Assembly: GCF_029027965.1 (NCBI RefSeq)
Contig: NZ_CP119082.1
Coordinates: 62,001-126,000 of the forward strand
Direction: 5' to 3'
Origin: Paracoccus sp. S3-43
Lineage (GTDB): Bacteria; Pseudomonadota; Alphaproteobacteria; Rhodobacterales; Rhodobacteraceae
DNA: 64,000 bases
This document shows positions 25,494-33,800 of this stretch, one piece after another (the first letter of the stretch is position 1; each line of letters begins with the position of its first letter). Under the pieces are notes generated by a model, which had not been told where the DNA came from, did no database searches, and saw only the letters and a list, made by a program, of their open reading frames with translations. The position numbers and the translations under genes are program-made.

Positions 25494-27035
25494 ATGCAAC
25501 CGCTTACCCTTCGCCTCATGGGCCCTGTCGAACTGACCGGGCCGGGCCGCGTGCGCTTGACGCCGCGCGGGATGCGGGCGCGTGGCGCCCTGGCGGTGAT
25601 GGGCAGCGCGACCGCGATGCGGGTGCTGCGGGCGCGGTTGCAGGATCTGCTGTTCAGCACGCGCGAACCCGAAAACGCCAATGCCAGCCTGCGCCAGGTG
25701 CTGCGGGAAATCCGCATCAGCCTGGCGGACGCGCGCGAAGCGCTGGTCGGCGGGCCGGGATGGGTGGGCCTTGACGGGCAGATGGTCCGGCTGGACATGA
25801 CCGCCATGCCCGGCCCCGACGGGCAGATGCCGGAATTCGCCGCCGACCTGGATATTCCCGACCCCGAATTCGAGGATTGGCTGCGCGACGCGCGGATGCA
25901 CGCGGAACAGGCCGTCACGCCCCAGGCGCCCGCGCCTTCGCTGCTGCCGGTCCTGCTGACGGCGGATCCTGTCGCGGGCGACAGCGAAACCGGGGTGATC
26001 GCGGCGATGATCCTGGGCGAGGCCGCGGGCCGGGTCTGCGACCTGGTGCCGATGGTCGCCATGCCCGACCGGGCGGATCCGGGACAGTCCGCCATCGTCC
26101 TGTCGGCGGTGGCGAACCGCCTGGGCCAGGCCATCCATGTGCTGGTCAAGCTGTCCCACCGGCCCAGCAGCCGGCTGTTCTGGTCCCACAAGTTCGTGCT
26201 GGACCGGGGCGATCTGACCACCGCCATGGGCGACTGCACCGCCCAGATCTGCGTGGGCGTCATGCGCGTGCTGGAAGCCCTGCGCACCATCGACGCGGCA
26301 CTGGGCGTCTCCTTCGCCGATGTGTTCAGCTTCAACCGGGCTCGGCTGGAACGCGCCGAACAGGCCCTGGCTGGCATGGATGACGGGGTCAACGCCTCGC
26401 TGACCATGGCGTTGCGGGCCTGGGTGCTGACCACGCAGGTCTTCGAGCGCCTGGTGCCCGACCCCGAGCGAAGCATCCAGGAGGCGCGGGAATTCGCCAC
26501 CAAGGCGCGCGAGGCCGACCCCTACAGCGCGACCGCCCTAGCCGTGGGCTCCGTGGTCGAGGGGTATATGAACCATGGCCAGGTCAGCTTCTGGCTGGCC
26601 CAGCAGGCGGTCCAGGCGGATGCGCGCAACCCGCTGGCGCGCTATGCCTATTCGCAGGCGCTGACCGATCTGGGCCGCCACAAAGAGGCCCATCGCGAGG
26701 CGCGGGCCGGTCTGGCCGAGGCGCTGTCGGTGCTGAACCCCGCGACCTGGCAGTTGCGGATGGGCATTTCCCTGACCCGGCTGGGCCGCTTTGCCGAGGC
26801 GGAACAGCGGTTCGACGCCGTCCAGCAGTTCGCGCCGGAAAACCGCCCCTCGCTGCGGTTCCTGGCGGCGCTGCGATACCACCGCCATGACGAGCCGGGC
26901 GCCTTGGCGGCGCTTCAGGCGCTGCGCCGGAACGAGCCGGGCTTTTCGCTGGACCTGATGGGCAGCGACAGCTATCCGGTCGCCACCCTGCGCCAGGGCG
27001 GGCTGCTGGGGGTCACGCGGTCGGGGCTGATCTAG
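25494..27035 (+). CDS. SARP-like regulator: winged helix, TolB-like middle, TPR repeats
   Basis: A 513-residue cytoplasmic regulator. Seen: an N-terminal winged-helix/BTAD-like segment (LRLMGPVELTG, then NANASLRQVLREIRISL, residues 4-85), a middle region (about 145-265) reminiscent of the TolB-like domain of alphaproteobacterial wHTH-TPR regulators (HVLVKLSHRPSSRLFWSHKF), and TPR-like helices from about 280 to 500 (NPLARYAYSQALTDLGRHKEA). It probably controls the divergent cluster. The ATG lacks a ribosome-binding site and may be read from a leaderless or near-leaderless message. The 3' end overlaps the convergent hydrolase gene by four bases. Confidence 0.8.
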   Translation: MQPLTLRLMGPVELTGPGRVRLTPRGMRARGALAVMGSATAMRVLRARLQDLLFSTREPENANASLRQVLREIRISLADAREALVGGPGWVGLDGQMVRLDMTAMPGPDGQMPEFAADLDIPDPEFEDWLRDARMHAEQAVTPQAPAPSLLPVLLTADPVAGDSETGVIAAMILGEAAGRVCDLVPMVAMPDRADPGQSAIVLSAVANRLGQAIHVLVKLSHRPSSRLFWSHKFVLDRGDLTTAMGDCTAQICVGVMRVLEALRTIDAALGVSFADVFSFNRARLERAEQALAGMDDGVNASLTMALRAWVLTTQVFERLVPDPERSIQEAREFATKAREADPYSATALAVGSVVEGYMNHGQVSFWLAQQAVQADARNPLARYAYSQALTDLGRHKEAHREARAGLAEALSVLNPATWQLRMGISLTRLGRFAEAEQRFDAVQQFAPENRPSLRFLAALRYHRHDEPGALAALQALRRNEPGFSLDLMGSDSYPVATLRQGGLLGVTRSGLI

Positions 27036-28102
27036 GCGGCCGGGCCTTCCTGGGCCAGGATCTTCTCGGCCTCTTCGACCATCGGATTCCAGTCGAACCG
27101 CGCCACGATGATGCCGTGGTCGTTATAGCCCAGCCGCCTGCGCTTGGCATCCGTGGCCGTCAGGTGGTCGTTCAGCACGCGCATTTCCCGAAACGACCAT
27201 TGGCGGATCGACGAATGGTCGTAGAACGAATCCGACACCAGGATGTGATCCAGCGATTCCATCTGGTTCTGGTGGATATAGGTGTAATAGACGTGCCGGA
27301 AGGACCGCAGCTGTTGCAGCTTTTCGACGGTGTAAAGCCCGGCATCCGACTTGCTGCCCGCCGTGCTTTTGGCAAAGAAGCGATAGCCGGGATTTCCCGT
27401 CAGCAATTCGGTCGAAACCGAGGTGGTGGCGTCGTTCAGATCGCCCAGCACCACCACCGGCCGGTCGTTGCGGCGCATCGTATCGTTCAGGATGGCGCGA
27501 AACGCCCCCGCCTCGACCATGCGGCGGACATGGGACACCACCGTCTGGGCGATGAAGCGGTGCCGACGCAGCACCGGGTTGCCGTCGTCGTCCCGCAGCG
27601 TGGTCGGCCCCTTGGATTTCAGATGGGCCACGAAGACGGTGATGTCGGGCGTCCCGTCGGCCTTGTTGACCAGCACCCGCAGCAGGGGCCGGGAAAACCT
27701 GCGGATCGTGACGCTGACCGATTCTTCGGCGTCACGGGCTTCCTTCAGGTCGATGAAGCGGGCATCGTCGGGCAGATCCGCGATCCATTCGGGCGGGCCT
27801 TGCAGCATCCCCTTGCGTACTGCCAGGGCGACCTGGATCCCCGGCGGATCGGTGGTGCGGGCCACCAGGTCATAGCGGCCGCGCAGCGCGGGGCGGTCGA
27901 AAATCTCGGCCAAGGCCTCGGCGTTCCAGCATTCCTGGAAGCCGATGATGTCGGCGTCGATGTCGTCCAGGACGCGTTCCGAAAAGTCGATCTTGGCGTC
28001 GTATTGGGCCTGGGTCCAGCCGTCGCCGTCATAGATCGGCTGGCCGGGCAGGTTCAGGTTCAGAAGGTTGAAATTGGCGATGCTGACGTCTTTGCGGGCC
28101 AT
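27032..28102 (-). CDS. Endonuclease/exonuclease/phosphatase-family hydrolase
   Basis: A 356-residue EEP-fold metal-dependent phosphoesterase. Seen: N-terminal IANFNLLNLN, the metal-binding Glu in IIGFQECWNAE near residue 57, VFVAHLKSKGP near 157, VVLGDLNDATT near 219, SLDHILVSD near 284 and NDHGIIVARF near 329, which are the usual EEP catalytic stations. No signal peptide, so an intracellular nuclease or phosphodiesterase is likely; the substrate cannot be told. The 3' end overlaps the convergent SARP-like regulator by four bases. Confidence 0.85.
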   Translation of the reverse strand: MARKDVSIANFNLLNLNLPGQPIYDGDGWTQAQYDAKIDFSERVLDDIDADIIGFQECWNAEALAEIFDRPALRGRYDLVARTTDPPGIQVALAVRKGMLQGPPEWIADLPDDARFIDLKEARDAEESVSVTIRRFSRPLLRVLVNKADGTPDITVFVAHLKSKGPTTLRDDDGNPVLRRHRFIAQTVVSHVRRMVEAGAFRAILNDTMRRNDRPVVVLGDLNDATTSVSTELLTGNPGYRFFAKSTAGSKSDAGLYTVEKLQQLRSFRHVYYTYIHQNQMESLDHILVSDSFYDHSSIRQWSFREMRVLNDHLTATDAKRRRLGYNDHGIIVARFDWNPMVEEAEKILAQEGPAA

Positions 28103-28141
28103 CGGAATGCCTGTCGCGGCCAGGGGGTTCGCCCGATCATA

Positions 28142-28927
28142 TCACGGATCGCGCATCCCGGCCCGCAATTCCTCATGCAGCCTTGGACCCGCGACGACCA
28201 TCCCGTCCACCATCGCGCGCGGGCTGTTGAAGCGCATCGGCTGGCCGTGCCGGTCGGTGGCGAGGGCGCCCGCGCGGCTGGCGATCAGGCTGCCCGCCGC
28301 GATGTCCCATTCCCAGACATGACGCACCGACAGGGCGGCGTCGAAGCGACCCTGGGCCACCAGGCACAGCCGCCAGGCCAGCGAGGGCCGGAACTCGCGG
28401 CGGAACGGCGGCGTCCGGCCGTCCTTCCAATATTCGGGATCGGTCGCGGATTTATAGGTCAGCACCCGCGCGCCGGTGATTCCCGCGCCGCTGGGCCGGA
28501 TCGGCCCGCCGTTCAGCAGCGCCGGGCCGTCCGCATGAGCGGTGAAGGTCAGGTCCATCGCGGGCAGATGCACCACCGCCGCGATGATCCGGTCCCCCTC
28601 GGCTACCGCCAGCGAATGGGCAAAGCCTTCCTGCCCGGCGATGAAGGCGCGGGTGCCGTCGATGGGGTCGATGATGAAGCAGCGCCGCGCGTCCAGCCGG
28701 GCGGCATCGGCCTCGCTCTCCTCGGATAGCCAGCCGTAATCGGGGCGTTCGCCGGTCAGCAGGGATTGCAGCGCGTCGTTGACGGCCAGGTCGGCCTCGG
28801 TCACGGGTCCGGCGTCGTCGGGCTTGTCCCAGGCCTTGGGCTGGGCGCGCCAGAAGGACAGCGCGATGGGCCCGGCGATCTGCGCCGCGCGGACCAGCAG
28901 CGCCAGGTCGTCCTCAGGCCCCGGCAA
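28142..28927 (-). CDS. cysQ: 3'(2'),5'-bisphosphate nucleotidase CysQ
   Basis: A 261-residue inositol-monophosphatase-family enzyme that hydrolyses PAP, the by-product of PAPS use in sulfate assimilation. Seen: GPVTEADLAVND near residue 40, WLSEESEAD near 65, the metal-binding DPIDGTRAFI near 85 and VWEWDIAAGSLIASRAG near 202. The only plausible start is TTG 28927, because a stop codon lies two codons upstream. It overlaps the end of the TldD/PmbA gene by 14 bases. CysNC and CysD are encoded 15-18 kb away in this window. Confidence 0.9.
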   Translation of the reverse strand: MPGPEDDLALLVRAAQIAGPIALSFWRAQPKAWDKPDDAGPVTEADLAVNDALQSLLTGERPDYGWLSEESEADAARLDARRCFIIDPIDGTRAFIAGQEGFAHSLAVAEGDRIIAAVVHLPAMDLTFTAHADGPALLNGGPIRPSGAGITGARVLTYKSATDPEYWKDGRTPPFRREFRPSLAWRLCLVAQGRFDAALSVRHVWEWDIAAGSLIASRAGALATDRHGQPMRFNSPRAMVDGMVVAGPRLHEELRAGMRDP

Positions 28928-30263
28928 CCGTCATCCCCCCGACCAGCAGGCTGGGCACCTCGGCCGCGCGCCAGGGCAGGGCGTCGTTCGCGGCGACGAT
29001 GGTCATCAGCATCTCGCGCAGGTTTCCGGCGATGGTGCATTCGTTGACCGGCCAGGCGATGCGCCCGCCTTCCACCCAAAACCCGGCGGCGCCGCGCGAA
29101 TAATCCCCGGTGGTGGCGTTGATCGAGGCGCCCAGCATGGAGGTCACGATCAGCCCCGTTCCCATCCGCGCGATCAGGTCGTCCTGCGTCGCCGCGCCGG
29201 GCGTCAGGACCACGTTGCTGTTGCTGGGCGAAGGCGCGGACGACATGCCCCGCGCGGCGGATGCGGTGCTGTCCATGCCCAGCTTGCGCGCGGTCGCCAG
29301 ATCCAGCGTCCAGCCTTGCAAGACGCCGTTTTCGACGATCTTGCGCGGACGCGTCGCCAGCCCCTCGGCATCGAAGGGACGGGACGAGGGATAGCGCGGG
29401 CGCAGCGGATCCTCGGTCAGATCGAAGCCTTCGGGCAGGACCGGCTGGCCCAGATCCTTGCGCAGCCAGCTTGCGCCGCGCGCGACGGCCGAGCCGTTCA
29501 CCGCCGACAGCAGGTGGCCGATCAGCGACGAGGCGACCCGGCGGTCATAGAGGATCGGAAAGGCCCCGGTCGGCGGCTTCCGGGATCCGGCGCGGGCTAG
29601 GGTGCGTTCGGCGGCCAGGCGGCCGATCTCCTCGGGGGTGGGCAGATCCTCGGCCCAGACGCGCGATTCGCCCGCATAGTCGCGTTCCATGCCCAGCCCC
29701 TCGCCGGTGATGGCGACGGTGGAGATGGTGTGGGTGGTGCGCTCGTATCCGCCCGAAAACCCGTTCGAGGCCGCCAGCCACAGGAACCGGCGGCTGAACC
29801 CGGCATTGGCGGATTCAACCTGGGAAATGCCCGGCATGTCGCGGGCCGCCGCCTCGGCCCGCAGGGCCAGGTCTTGCAGGTGGTCGGGCGACGGATCGGG
29901 GCGGTCCTCGGCGATCTGCAAGGCGCGGGCATCGGTGTCGCGGGCAAGCTGGCCGGGATCGGCCAGGCCCAGCATGTCGTCCACCGGCGCCTCGCGCGCC
30001 ATGGCGACGGCGCGTTCGGCCATCTGGGCGATGGTGGTGGGGCTGTGGTCGGATGCCGAGACGCTGGCCTGCCGCCCGCCGATCAGCACGCGCAGGCCGA
30101 TTTCCACGCCCTCGGCCCGGTCCGCATGTTCCAGGGCGCTGCCGCGCATGTCGATGCCGATGGATTGCCCGCTGCTGGTCAGCGCGTCGGCGGCTTCGGC
30201 CCCCGCGCGCCGCGCCGCATCGACCAGCGATTCGGCCAGCACCTGCAAATCCACGGGTGACAT
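28914..30263 (-). CDS. pmbA: TldD/PmbA-family metalloprotease-like protein
   Basis: A 449-residue PmbA (TldE)-type protein. TldD/TldE pairs are zinc proteases that mature peptide antibiotics and degrade unfolded peptides; TldE carries no active site of its own. Seen: AITGEGLGMERDYAGES near residue 190, the RRVASSLIGHLLSAVNGSAVARG segment, and the C-terminal GDYSRGAAGFWVEGG. The ATG at 30263 follows AAGGAG; an in-frame ATG 30 bases upstream lacks one. No tldD is in the window. It probably forms an operon with cysQ. Confidence 0.9.
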   Translation of the reverse strand: MSPVDLQVLAESLVDAARRAGAEAADALTSSGQSIGIDMRGSALEHADRAEGVEIGLRVLIGGRQASVSASDHSPTTIAQMAERAVAMAREAPVDDMLGLADPGQLARDTDARALQIAEDRPDPSPDHLQDLALRAEAAARDMPGISQVESANAGFSRRFLWLAASNGFSGGYERTTHTISTVAITGEGLGMERDYAGESRVWAEDLPTPEEIGRLAAERTLARAGSRKPPTGAFPILYDRRVASSLIGHLLSAVNGSAVARGASWLRKDLGQPVLPEGFDLTEDPLRPRYPSSRPFDAEGLATRPRKIVENGVLQGWTLDLATARKLGMDSTASAARGMSSAPSPSNSNVVLTPGAATQDDLIARMGTGLIVTSMLGASINATTGDYSRGAAGFWVEGGRIAWPVNECTIAGNLREMLMTIVAANDALPWRAAEVPSLLVGGMTVAGA

Positions 30264-30293
30264 GCGTCTCTCCTTGATGGCGGCGAATGACAA

Positions 30294-30315
30294 GGCCGGG
30301 ACCGTGGCCCCGGCC
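30294..30315 (-). terminator. Hairpin between the DUF2125-like gene and pmbA
   Basis: GGCCGGG and CCCGGCC form a perfect seven-base stem with an eight-base loop on the minus strand. There is no long T run, so it may act as a partial terminator or pause site between 30336 and 30263. Confidence 0.35.
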
Positions 30316-30335
30316 GATGGCCCCTTGGGCCTGGG

Positions 30336-31994
30336 TTACTTGACCTGCTGGCCGTTGGCGAAGATCGACCCGCCCTCACGGAACTCGATTTCCGAGGTCA
30401 GCTGGTCGGGCTGGCCGTCCACCGGCTTGGCGAACATCGCCAGCATCATCCGCATCCCCATCATCTGTTCCTGCGGGACCAAGCCCATCGTGACCAGCTT
30501 GTCCATCAGCCCGTTCACGCCTTCAAAGCTGCCGTTCAGCTTGCCCACGGGTTCGTTCGGGTTGTCGCCGAATTCCAGCGTTCCGGCGATGTCGGCCTTG
30601 GCCCCCACCGCATCCAGCGCAACCTTGTTGACGGTCAGCGACTTGGGCGCGAAGGGCGCCTCGGGCGCGGCATCGGCGCCAGTGCCAGTGCCAGCGTCGG
30701 CCTGGGGCTGCGGCTGGGCCAGGGCCGGGTCGAACAGATCCTGGGTCACGACCGCATCGCCCGACAGGTCGACGGTCAGGCTGGCCGGGTCGCGCGGCAG
30801 CTGGCTGGTCGGGTCGAACAGGTTCCAGATCGCGTCCGAGAAGGTCAGCCCGTCCAGCACATAGGCGAACTTGAAGGGCTGCGCGGCATCGCCCTTGGAC
30901 ACCGGCAGCAGCATCTCGGCCGAGATCTGGCGGACGGCATAGCTGATCGGGAAGGGCAGGGTGTTGACGGTCATTTCCGCCTTGGCATCGGCGGACGCCG
31001 CCTTGTAGCCCAGGCCCTGCCCCGACATCCGAACGGCGATGTCGCTGGCCCCGGACGCGAAGCTGCCCTTGGCGTTCTGGTCCTGGCCGCTGTCGTCCTT
31101 GCCCGCGACATCGAAGCTGCCTGCCAGCGTCTCATAGGCCAGTGTCGTGTCGAACACCAGGCCGGCGGCCAGGGCCTGCGCCATCTGGCTGCCCAGGTCG
31201 AAGGACTGGCCGGGGGTCTTGGCGGTGCCCTTGCCGGTCAGGTTGGTGACCGCCACCTGGACGTCCATGGTGCCGCTGCCCGCGCCCGCGCCGTCGCCCG
31301 TGCCGCCAGGGGTGCCGCCGGCGGTGCCGTCGCCGGGGATCCGGGCGTCGATCCGCATCTCGGCCTGGGCGGCCTTCATGTCGAAGCTGCTGTCGATGCC
31401 GCCCTCCGCTGCGACATTGCGCTGCGATCCGGTCATCTCGGTCACGGTGCCGGTCACGGGGATCGTCGCATCCCGCCCCGGTTCGGTCGGCAGGATGAAA
31501 TCGAAGGCCATCGTCGGATAGGTGTATTCGTACAGCATGTCCTCGGGCGTGCCGGATACGACCATCTCGTTGCCGGGCACCTTGATCGTGCCGGTTACGG
31601 TCATCTCGACCGTTTCCGCGGGGGCGGGATCGGCCGGGGCGTCGGTGCCCTCGGGCGCGTCCGGGGCGGGTTCCTGCTGGGCCGGGACGGTGAAGCGGCT
31701 GTCCAGCGCCACGTCCCCGTCCACCGTGACGCGGACCTTGGCGTCGCCGGTTTCCTGGAAGGTCATCTTCGGAAATGTGACGGAACTGGCGCCCGTCTCG
31801 CCCGCCATGGTGAAGACGGCGTCGGTGACGGTCAGCGTGCCGCCCGCGTCCTCGACATTGCCGCTGACCTGATAGCCATAATCGGCGCTGTATTTCTGAA
31901 GGTTTTCCCAGACCTGGGCCGGGGTGACATCTGCCAGGGCGGAACCCGCGCCGAGGGTCAGCGCCAGGAGGGATGTTGCAAGGGGGCGGACCAT
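30336..31994 (-). CDS. Secreted DUF2125-like protein
   Basis: A 552-residue exported protein. Seen: a signal peptide (MVRPLATSLLALTLGAGSALA), then a beta-rich body with low-complexity Pro/Ala and Gly inserts (PDAPEGTDAPADPAPAE near residue 105, GTAGGTPGGTGDGAGAGSG near 230). The overall pattern matches the alphaproteobacterial DUF2125 family, of unknown function. The start is fixed by the signal peptide and by AAAGG eight bases upstream; the frame is open further but would add antisense sequence of the next gene. It is divergent from the crotonase gene, which begins 76 bases away. Confidence 0.75.
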   Translation of the reverse strand: MVRPLATSLLALTLGAGSALADVTPAQVWENLQKYSADYGYQVSGNVEDAGGTLTVTDAVFTMAGETGASSVTFPKMTFQETGDAKVRVTVDGDVALDSRFTVPAQQEPAPDAPEGTDAPADPAPAETVEMTVTGTIKVPGNEMVVSGTPEDMLYEYTYPTMAFDFILPTEPGRDATIPVTGTVTEMTGSQRNVAAEGGIDSSFDMKAAQAEMRIDARIPGDGTAGGTPGGTGDGAGAGSGTMDVQVAVTNLTGKGTAKTPGQSFDLGSQMAQALAAGLVFDTTLAYETLAGSFDVAGKDDSGQDQNAKGSFASGASDIAVRMSGQGLGYKAASADAKAEMTVNTLPFPISYAVRQISAEMLLPVSKGDAAQPFKFAYVLDGLTFSDAIWNLFDPTSQLPRDPASLTVDLSGDAVVTQDLFDPALAQPQPQADAGTGTGADAAPEAPFAPKSLTVNKVALDAVGAKADIAGTLEFGDNPNEPVGKLNGSFEGVNGLMDKLVTMGLVPQEQMMGMRMMLAMFAKPVDGQPDQLTSEIEFREGGSIFANGQQVK

Positions 31995-32070
31995 GCCTGA
32001 TACCTTTCGGAAAGTCGTTGCTCGTGGGATTTGTCGCACAGTGGCCCGGCAACGCCAAGGGAGCAATCGC

Positions 32071-32691
32071 GTGATCCGTTTCGTGAACCAGGACGGCCTG
32101 GCCGTCGTCACCATCGACCGGCCCGGCAAGGCCAATTCGCTGACCGAACAGATGCTGCGGGATCTGAGGGCGGCCTTCGACCAGGTTGCGGATGCCGGCT
32201 GCCGGGCCGTGGTGCTGACCGCGGCGGGCAAGGTCTTTTCCGCCGGGGCCGACCTGGATCAGGCCAAGGCCGGGCTTGCCACCTCGCCCGAATGGGAACG
32301 CCTGTCGGGCCGCATCGCCGCCCTGCCCTGCCTGACGGTCGCGGCGCTGAACGGCACGCTGGCGGGCGGCGCCTTCGGCATGGCGCTGGCCTGCGACCTG
32401 CGCATCGCCGTGCCCGAGGCGCGGTTCTTCTATCCGGTGATGCGGCTGGGCTTTCTGCCGCAGCCCTCGGATCCGCCGCGCCTTGCGGCCCTGGTGGGGC
32501 CTGCGCGGGCCAGGATGATCCTGATGGCGGGCGCGCGGATCGACGCGGCCGAAGCCCTGTCCTGGGGCCTGATCGACCGCATCGCGCCGCCGGACGAACT
32601 GATGGACCAAGCCCGCGCGCTGACGGCCGACGCCCTGGCCGCCGCGCCGGATCACGTCGCGGCGATCAAGGCGCTGACGGGTCAGGCATAG
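32071..32691 (+). CDS. Short enoyl-CoA hydratase/isomerase-family protein
   Basis: A 206-residue crotonase-fold protein, shorter than the usual 255-260. Seen: VVTIDRPGKANSL near residue 11, the oxyanion segment SAGADLDQAK near 60 and NGTLAGGAFGMALACDLRIA near 93. The two glutamates of hydratases appear replaced: the GGxxEL-type position reads GGAFGM and the PExxxG-type position reads PVMRLG. It may therefore be an isomerase, thioesterase or another crotonase rather than a hydratase. GTG 32071 follows AAGGGAG. Confidence 0.8.
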   Translation: MIRFVNQDGLAVVTIDRPGKANSLTEQMLRDLRAAFDQVADAGCRAVVLTAAGKVFSAGADLDQAKAGLATSPEWERLSGRIAALPCLTVAALNGTLAGGAFGMALACDLRIAVPEARFFYPVMRLGFLPQPSDPPRLAALVGPARARMILMAGARIDAAEALSWGLIDRIAPPDELMDQARALTADALAAAPDHVAAIKALTGQA

Positions 32692-33023
32692 GCGGCTTCG
32701 CGCCCGGACCGCGCGACACCTGTTGCGGTCGGCAGGTCGTATCGGTCGATGGCCGCGTCCAGCCCTCGTGCCAGCCCTTCGGCCCTGCCGTTGGTGGCGG
32801 GCCGAGGATGCGACGGAGGCTGATATTCATCCATCCTGTCCGCTTGGCGGCCCCGTGGTTCGCCGGAAGCGGGCGGAACATTGTTCCCGCTGCGCCGTTT
32901 CCCGGCAACCGTTTTCCCGGCTTGCCTGTCAGAGCGGTGGCGCCGGTCCTTTTCGCGGCCCAGACGCTTGCGCGGCCTGCCCGCCCGGCGCATCTGAACG
33001 TGATGGAGATAAAGGAGTTTTCC
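32692..33023. promoter_or_regulatory. Intergenic leader of the amino-acid ABC operon
   Basis: 332 bases without a supportable gene. It holds an EcfG-type promoter at 32875-32899 and, overlapping it, the inverted repeat GGAAC-ATT-GTTCC (32875-32887). AAAGGAG at 33011-33017 is the ribosome-binding site of the next gene. The open minus-strand frames across it look like shadows. Confidence 0.5.
32875..32899 (+). promoter_or_regulatory. Candidate EcfG-dependent promoter (perfect consensus)
   Basis: GGAAC at 32875-32879, exactly 16 bases, then CGTT at 32896-32899: a full match to the alphaproteobacterial general-stress consensus GGAAC-N16/17-CGTT. It would give a leader of about 120 bases before the substrate-binding protein gene at 33024. 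Confidence 0.6.
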
Positions 33024-33800
33024 ATGCGCAGCCTGATCCTTTCTGCCGCCCTTGCGCTGACCACCGCCCTGCCCGCTGCCCTGCCCGCCGCCGCCGATAC
33101 GATCCGCGTCGGCATGTCGGGCGGCTATTTCCCCTTCACCTTCACCCGCGCCGACGAATTGCAGGGCTTCGAGGTGGATCTGATGAACGCCGTGGGCGAA
33201 ATCACCGGCGACCAGATCGAATTCGTCACCATGTCCTTTTCCGGGCTGATCGGCGCGCTGGAATCGGGCCGCATCGACACGGTGGCCAACCAGATCACCA
33301 TCACCCCGGAGCGCGAGGCGAAATTCGCCTTTACCCAGCCCTATGTCTATGACGGCGCGCAGGTGGTGGTGAAGGCGGGCAACGAAGACACCATCACCGG
33401 ACCCGAAAGCCTCAAGGGCAAGTCGGTCGCGGTGAACCTGGGGTCCAATTTCGAGGAATTGCTGCGCGCCCTGCCCTATGCCGACGAAATCGACATCCGC
33501 ACCTATGAAAGCAACATCGAACAGGACACCGCGCTTGGCCGGGTCGATGCCTTCGTGATGGACCGCGTGTCCTCGGCCCAGGTCATCAAGCAAAGCCCCC
33601 TGCCCCTGGCGCTGGCGGGCCAGCCCTTCGACGAGATCCGAAACGCCCTGCCCTTCCGCAAGGACGAGGCCGGGATCGCGCTGCGCGACAGGGTCGATGC
33701 GGCGATCACCCAGTTGAAGGAAAACGGCAGGCTGGCCGAGATCTCGCGGACATGGCTGGATGCCGATGTGACCAAGCCCCTGGCCGACGCCGCTGAATGA
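33024..33800 (+). CDS. Polar amino-acid ABC transporter substrate-binding protein
   Basis: A 258-residue periplasmic binding protein of the SBP_bac_3 family. Seen: a signal peptide of about 24 residues ending near AAADT, then the family start IRVGMSGGYFPFTF, GFEVDLMNAVGEI, TITPEREAKFAFTQPY and GKSVAVNLGSNFEELLR. The class binds polar amino acids or cystine; the ligand cannot be fixed. ATG 33024 is preceded by AAAGGAG and begins the signal peptide, although the frame is open well upstream. The permease gene overlaps its stop (ATGA). Confidence 0.92.
   Translation: MRSLILSAALALTTALPAALPAAADTIRVGMSGGYFPFTFTRADELQGFEVDLMNAVGEITGDQIEFVTMSFSGLIGALESGRIDTVANQITITPEREAKFAFTQPYVYDGAQVVVKAGNEDTITGPESLKGKSVAVNLGSNFEELLRALPYADEIDIRTYESNIEQDTALGRVDAFVMDRVSSAQVIKQSPLPLALAGQPFDEIRNALPFRKDEAGIALRDRVDAAITQLKENGRLAEISRTWLDADVTKPLADAAE

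Noticed and set aside
25397..26503. N-terminal extension of the PAP2-like gene to 727 codons
   Set aside because: The extension is antisense to the regulator, Ser/Arg-rich and without motifs; a ribosome-binding site precedes ATG 25396.
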